From: Chryseobacterium sp. OV279
GTDB taxonomy: Bacteria; Bacteroidota; Bacteroidia; Flavobacteriales; Weeksellaceae
Assembly (NCBI RefSeq): GCF_900128945.1
Contig: NZ_FQUD01000004.1
Coordinates: 744,001 to 808,000, forward strand
DNA length: 64,000 bases
Reading direction: 5' to 3'
In this document: in pieces, positions 61,645 to 64,000 of the stretch
How positions within the stretch are numbered: the stretch's first letter is position 1
Layout: each line of letters starts with the position of its first letter
The notes under the pieces: generated by a model
Databases searched by the model: none
What the model was told of the DNA's origin: nothing
The model's input: only the letters and a program-made list of their open reading frames with translations
Made by a program: the position numbers and the translations under genes

Positions 61645-63111
61645 ATGCAATTAAAATTATATAACTCTCTTACCGGAGAAAAAGAAATATTCAAACCCAT
61701 TTTAGAAGGAAACGTAGGAATGTATGTCTGCGGACCTACCGTGTACAGCAATGTGCATTTGGGGAATGTAAGAACCTTCCTTTCCTTTGATTTTATCTAC
61801 CGTACTCTGATCCATTTAGGGTATAAAGTAAGATATGTAAGAAATATCACCGATGCAGGTCACCTTACAGACGATGGAAATGTTGAAAACGACAGATTCG
61901 TGAAACAGACCCGTCTGGAAAAGCTGGAACCAATGGAAATCGTACAGAAATATACCGTGGATTTTCATAAAGTTTTAGAAATGTTCAACCTGCTTCCTCC
62001 GAATATCGAACCTACCGCGACAGGTCATATCGTAGAACAGATCGAGCTTACACAGAAGCTTATCGAAAGAGGTTTTGCCTATGAAAGCAACGGTTCTGTC
62101 TATTTCGATGTTTTGGAATACAATAACAGAGGTTTAAACTACGGTGAACTTTCAAAACGTAACATCGAAGAACTTTTTGCCAACACCCGTGATCTTGACG
62201 GACAGGGTGAAAAGAAAAACCCACAGGATTTTGCCCTATGGAAAAAAGCATCTCCTGCTCACATTATGAGATGGAATTCCCCTTGGGGCGAAGGTTTTCC
62301 GGGATGGCACCTTGAATGTACTGCCATGAGCACAAAATATCTGGGTGAAAAATTTGACATCCACGGCGGCGGAATGGATCTGAAATTCCCACACCACGAA
62401 TGTGAAATCGCACAGGGGAAAGCCTGCAATGATACCGCTCCGGTGAATTACTGGATGCATGCCAATATGCTGACGATGAATTCCCAGCGTATGAGTAAAT
62501 CTACAGGAAATTATATCCTTCCGATGCAGTTGGTAACGGGCGAAAACGACTTCTTTGAAAAGCCTTTCCATCCTACCATCGTACGTTTCTGCTTCCTGCA
62601 GGCACACTACAGAAGTGTGCTGGATATTTCGAATGATGCGATGATTGCGAGCGAAAAAGGTTTTATCAGATTAATGGAAGCCATTAAAGTATTAAACTCA
62701 ATCACTCCTAATGACGAAAAGGAGTCTGGTTTTGATCTTAAAGAGTGGAAAACCAAAGCGTATGATGCCTTAAATGATGATTTCAATTCTCCGATTCTGA
62801 TCGCTCATTTATTTGAAGCAGTAAAATATATTTTTGCTTTAAATGATGAGAAAGAAACAATTTCTTCTGAAGATCTTGAAGATTTAAAAATAACGCTGAA
62901 TGCTTTTGTATTCGATGTGTTGGGACTTCAGAATGTGGAAGAAAATAATAACGAGAAGCTTGATCAGACCTTAAAGGTTTTAATTGAACTGAGAAATCAA
63001 GCCAGAAAATCAAAAAACTTCGACCTTTCAGACCAGATCAGAGACAAACTGCTTGCTGAAGGTATTGAATTAAAAGATGGGAGAGACGGAACCACTTACG
63101 TTCTGAATTAA
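61645..63111 (+). CDS. cysS: Cysteinyl-tRNA synthetase
   Basis: Charges tRNA-Cys. The class I signature HIGH appears as HLGN (38-41) after the zinc ligand Cys29 in CGPTVYSN, and KMSKS as RMSKS (Met283). Other zinc ligands are in WHLECTAM and HHECEIAQ. The 488-residue length and C-terminal anticodon-binding helical region (about 390-488) are normal. It is monocistronic with a stem-loop after its stop. Confidence 0.96.
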   Translation: MQLKLYNSLTGEKEIFKPILEGNVGMYVCGPTVYSNVHLGNVRTFLSFDFIYRTLIHLGYKVRYVRNITDAGHLTDDGNVENDRFVKQTRLEKLEPMEIVQKYTVDFHKVLEMFNLLPPNIEPTATGHIVEQIELTQKLIERGFAYESNGSVYFDVLEYNNRGLNYGELSKRNIEELFANTRDLDGQGEKKNPQDFALWKKASPAHIMRWNSPWGEGFPGWHLECTAMSTKYLGEKFDIHGGGMDLKFPHHECEIAQGKACNDTAPVNYWMHANMLTMNSQRMSKSTGNYILPMQLVTGENDFFEKPFHPTIVRFCFLQAHYRSVLDISNDAMIASEKGFIRLMEAIKVLNSITPNDEKESGFDLKEWKTKAYDALNDDFNSPILIAHLFEAVKYIFALNDEKETISSEDLEDLKITLNAFVFDVLGLQNVEENNNEKLDQTLKVLIELRNQARKSKNFDLSDQIRDKLLAEGIELKDGRDGTTYVLN

Positions 63112-63132
63112 CCGCAAAAATAAATAGTACAG

Positions 63133-63210
63133 CTCCCGAAGCTCGTGTAGATTCTACAGATCATATCATAAAAATCTGTTGTAATCTGTGTGATCTGCGG
63201 GAGTTTTTTT
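63133..63210 (+). terminator. Terminator-like long hairpin after cysS
   Basis: CTCCCG (63133-63138) pairs with CGGGAG (63198-63203), followed by seven T. Between them lie weaker paired segments (GATCATATCA with TGTGTGATC). It may be a decayed repeat used as terminator. Confidence 0.6.
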
Positions 63211-63368
63211 ATGCTTATACTTCAGTAATTTCTTACTTTTTATTATCTCTCGCAGATGTAAAGGATCTTGCAGATTTAATCCGAAGACCTTCCTCACGTC
63301 GGCGGAGCAGACAATCTTTGCTCCTTTAAATAAACGCAGTTTTATAATAAACCTTTGCGTTTAAAAAA

Positions 63369-63463
63369 AAACACAAATTCCACTAATCCTTTTTCACGAA
63401 TAACACGAATGTTACAGTCTTTAATTAGTGATATTTGTGAACACATTTGTGCTATTTGTGTTT
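63369..63463. repeat. Imperfect 95-base inverted repeat in the cysS downstream gap
   Basis: The outer arms AAACACAAAT (63369-63378) and ATTTGTGTTT (63454-63463) are perfect complements, and the inner CACTAAT (63381-63387) pairs with ATTAGTG (63424-63430). CACGAATAACACGAATG inside is a direct-repeat motif. The 527-base gap 63112-63638 holds this, the hairpin after cysS and no visible gene. Confidence 0.6.
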
Positions 63464-63638
63464 AAATTGAAGTTTAATGAATAAAATCGTGTTATTTATG
63501 TTTCTAGAAAAAATAGATTATCATAATATCAATGTTTAGATTAAATGATTGTAAATACTGCTATTTTTTTATGATACCATTGGTAATTTATGTAACTTAG
63601 TCATACTAAAATCATTACGAATCTAAATTCTACATTGT

Positions 63639-64000
63639 ATGAAAAAACATTTATTCCCTCTTTTCCTGCTTGTGTTAGGTGCCAACGCCCAGGCACAGCA
63701 GGATTTTTTCGCGATTGCCGGAAAAGATACCTCCAGCATTGTTTTCAGTGATTTCCGTGTGATGGATGCCACTAATGGTAATTCCGGAGATAAACTGTTT
63801 TCTGTAGATGCTGTTGCAAAAGTATTTTCTCAGGAAAGAAAAGGTAACGTGTCGGAAGACAAGAATTCCTACAACCATTCACAGGCGACTACCATGGCGG
63901 CTCTGGCTTATGACCCGATGAACAATAACCTGGTGTATATGCCGATGTTTTCGTCCAATATCTATATTTTGAATGCGAAGACAAAGGAAATTACACTGGT
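63639..64000 (+). CDS. Secreted protein of unknown function, 3' end outside the window
   Basis: ATG at 63639 opens a frame that continues past the last base. A signal peptide (MKKHLFPLFLLVLGANAQAQ) is followed by about 100 visible residues: DFFAIAGKDTSSIVFSDFRV, a stretch with FSQERKGNVSED, then MAALAYDPMNNNLVYMPMFS. The last part reads like the first blades of a beta-propeller. T9SS-sorted surface proteins of this group begin this way, but the C-terminal sorting domain cannot be seen. Confidence 0.75.
   Translation, partial: MKKHLFPLFLLVLGANAQAQQDFFAIAGKDTSSIVFSDFRVMDATNGNSGDKLFSVDAVAKVFSQERKGNVSEDKNSYNHSQATTMAALAYDPMNNNLVYMPMFSSNIYILNAKTKEITL

Noticed and set aside
63112..63638. tRNA or small RNA gene after cysS
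   Set aside because: No cloverleaf or T-loop GTTC was found; the visible structures are simple inverted repeats.

Overview
The window comes from the chromosome of a member of the Bacteroidota, very probably a Chryseobacterium-like flavobacterium (Weeksellaceae). Three kinds of evidence support this: low GC, TAnnTTTG-type -7 promoter elements with almost no Shine-Dalgarno sequences, and family content typical of that group (TonB-dependent and beta-barrel receptors, two-gene MetH, CtlX, DUF4129/DUF4350 proteins, many short secreted proteins). No rRNA, tRNA, CRISPR array, prophage or classical transposase gene was seen. Both edges cut a gene: citrate synthase on the left and a secreted protein of unknown function on the right.

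Layout. 0-9 kb: end of gltA, a membrane-anchored AraC-type regulator next to an outer-membrane beta-barrel receptor, a 55-residue Cys-rich double-glycine peptide, an orphan secreted protein with a tandem operator-like site upstream, and two guanidino-modifying enzymes (an amidinotransferase-fold hydrolase and CtlX). 8.7-20 kb: a GH43/F5-8C glycosidase, a lipoprotein esterase, a siderophore-type TonB receptor and two tandem paralogous beta-barrel proteins. 20-28 kb: a large beta-propeller histidine kinase with its NarL-type regulator, followed by a secreted protein and a lipoprotein of unknown function. 28-39 kb: housekeeping genes (nadD, recJ, an M48 protease, an ABC-F ATPase, smpB, an abundant OmpA protein, yebC, a lipid-type metallophosphoesterase with a glycosyltransferase). 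A four-helix-bundle (23S IVS-type) gene sits between nadD and recJ, framed by inverted TTAGGG-rich repeats. 39-47 kb: a conserved membrane cluster, RDD / SpoIIM / membrane protein / DUF4129 / DUF4350 / MoxR / DUF58, then OsmC. 47-50 kb: a GH63-like glucosidase. 50-59 kb: the complete late methionine pathway under a SAM-I riboswitch (metX, an ACT-homoserine dehydrogenase, metZ, metH in two parts, metF). 59-64 kb: a conserved GNAT-like protein, folE, a DinB-family protein, cysS and the start of a secreted protein.

How the genes work together. The strongest functional unit is the methionine cluster. Homoserine is made by the dehydrogenase, acetylated by MetX, sulfhydrylated by MetZ and methylated by the split MetH with methyl groups supplied by MetF; the riboswitch gives feedback by SAM. 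The MoxR cluster probably assembles or maintains a membrane complex. The regulator pairs (AraC + beta-barrel, sensor kinase + NarL regulator + secreted proteins) look like local sense-and-import or sense-and-secrete units.

The least explained material is not in the large genes. It is several families of short structured repeats: a GTCCC-AAC-GGGAC element with a second stem that covaries between three copies, a two-hairpin CTATTGAA element in two copies, inverted TTAGGG-rich ends with and without a cargo gene, an octamer tandem array and a perfect 15-bp palindrome. The Cys-rich leader peptide gene is the other item. These are the best candidates for previously undescribed systems here. No tool could be run, so family names rest on motif recognition.
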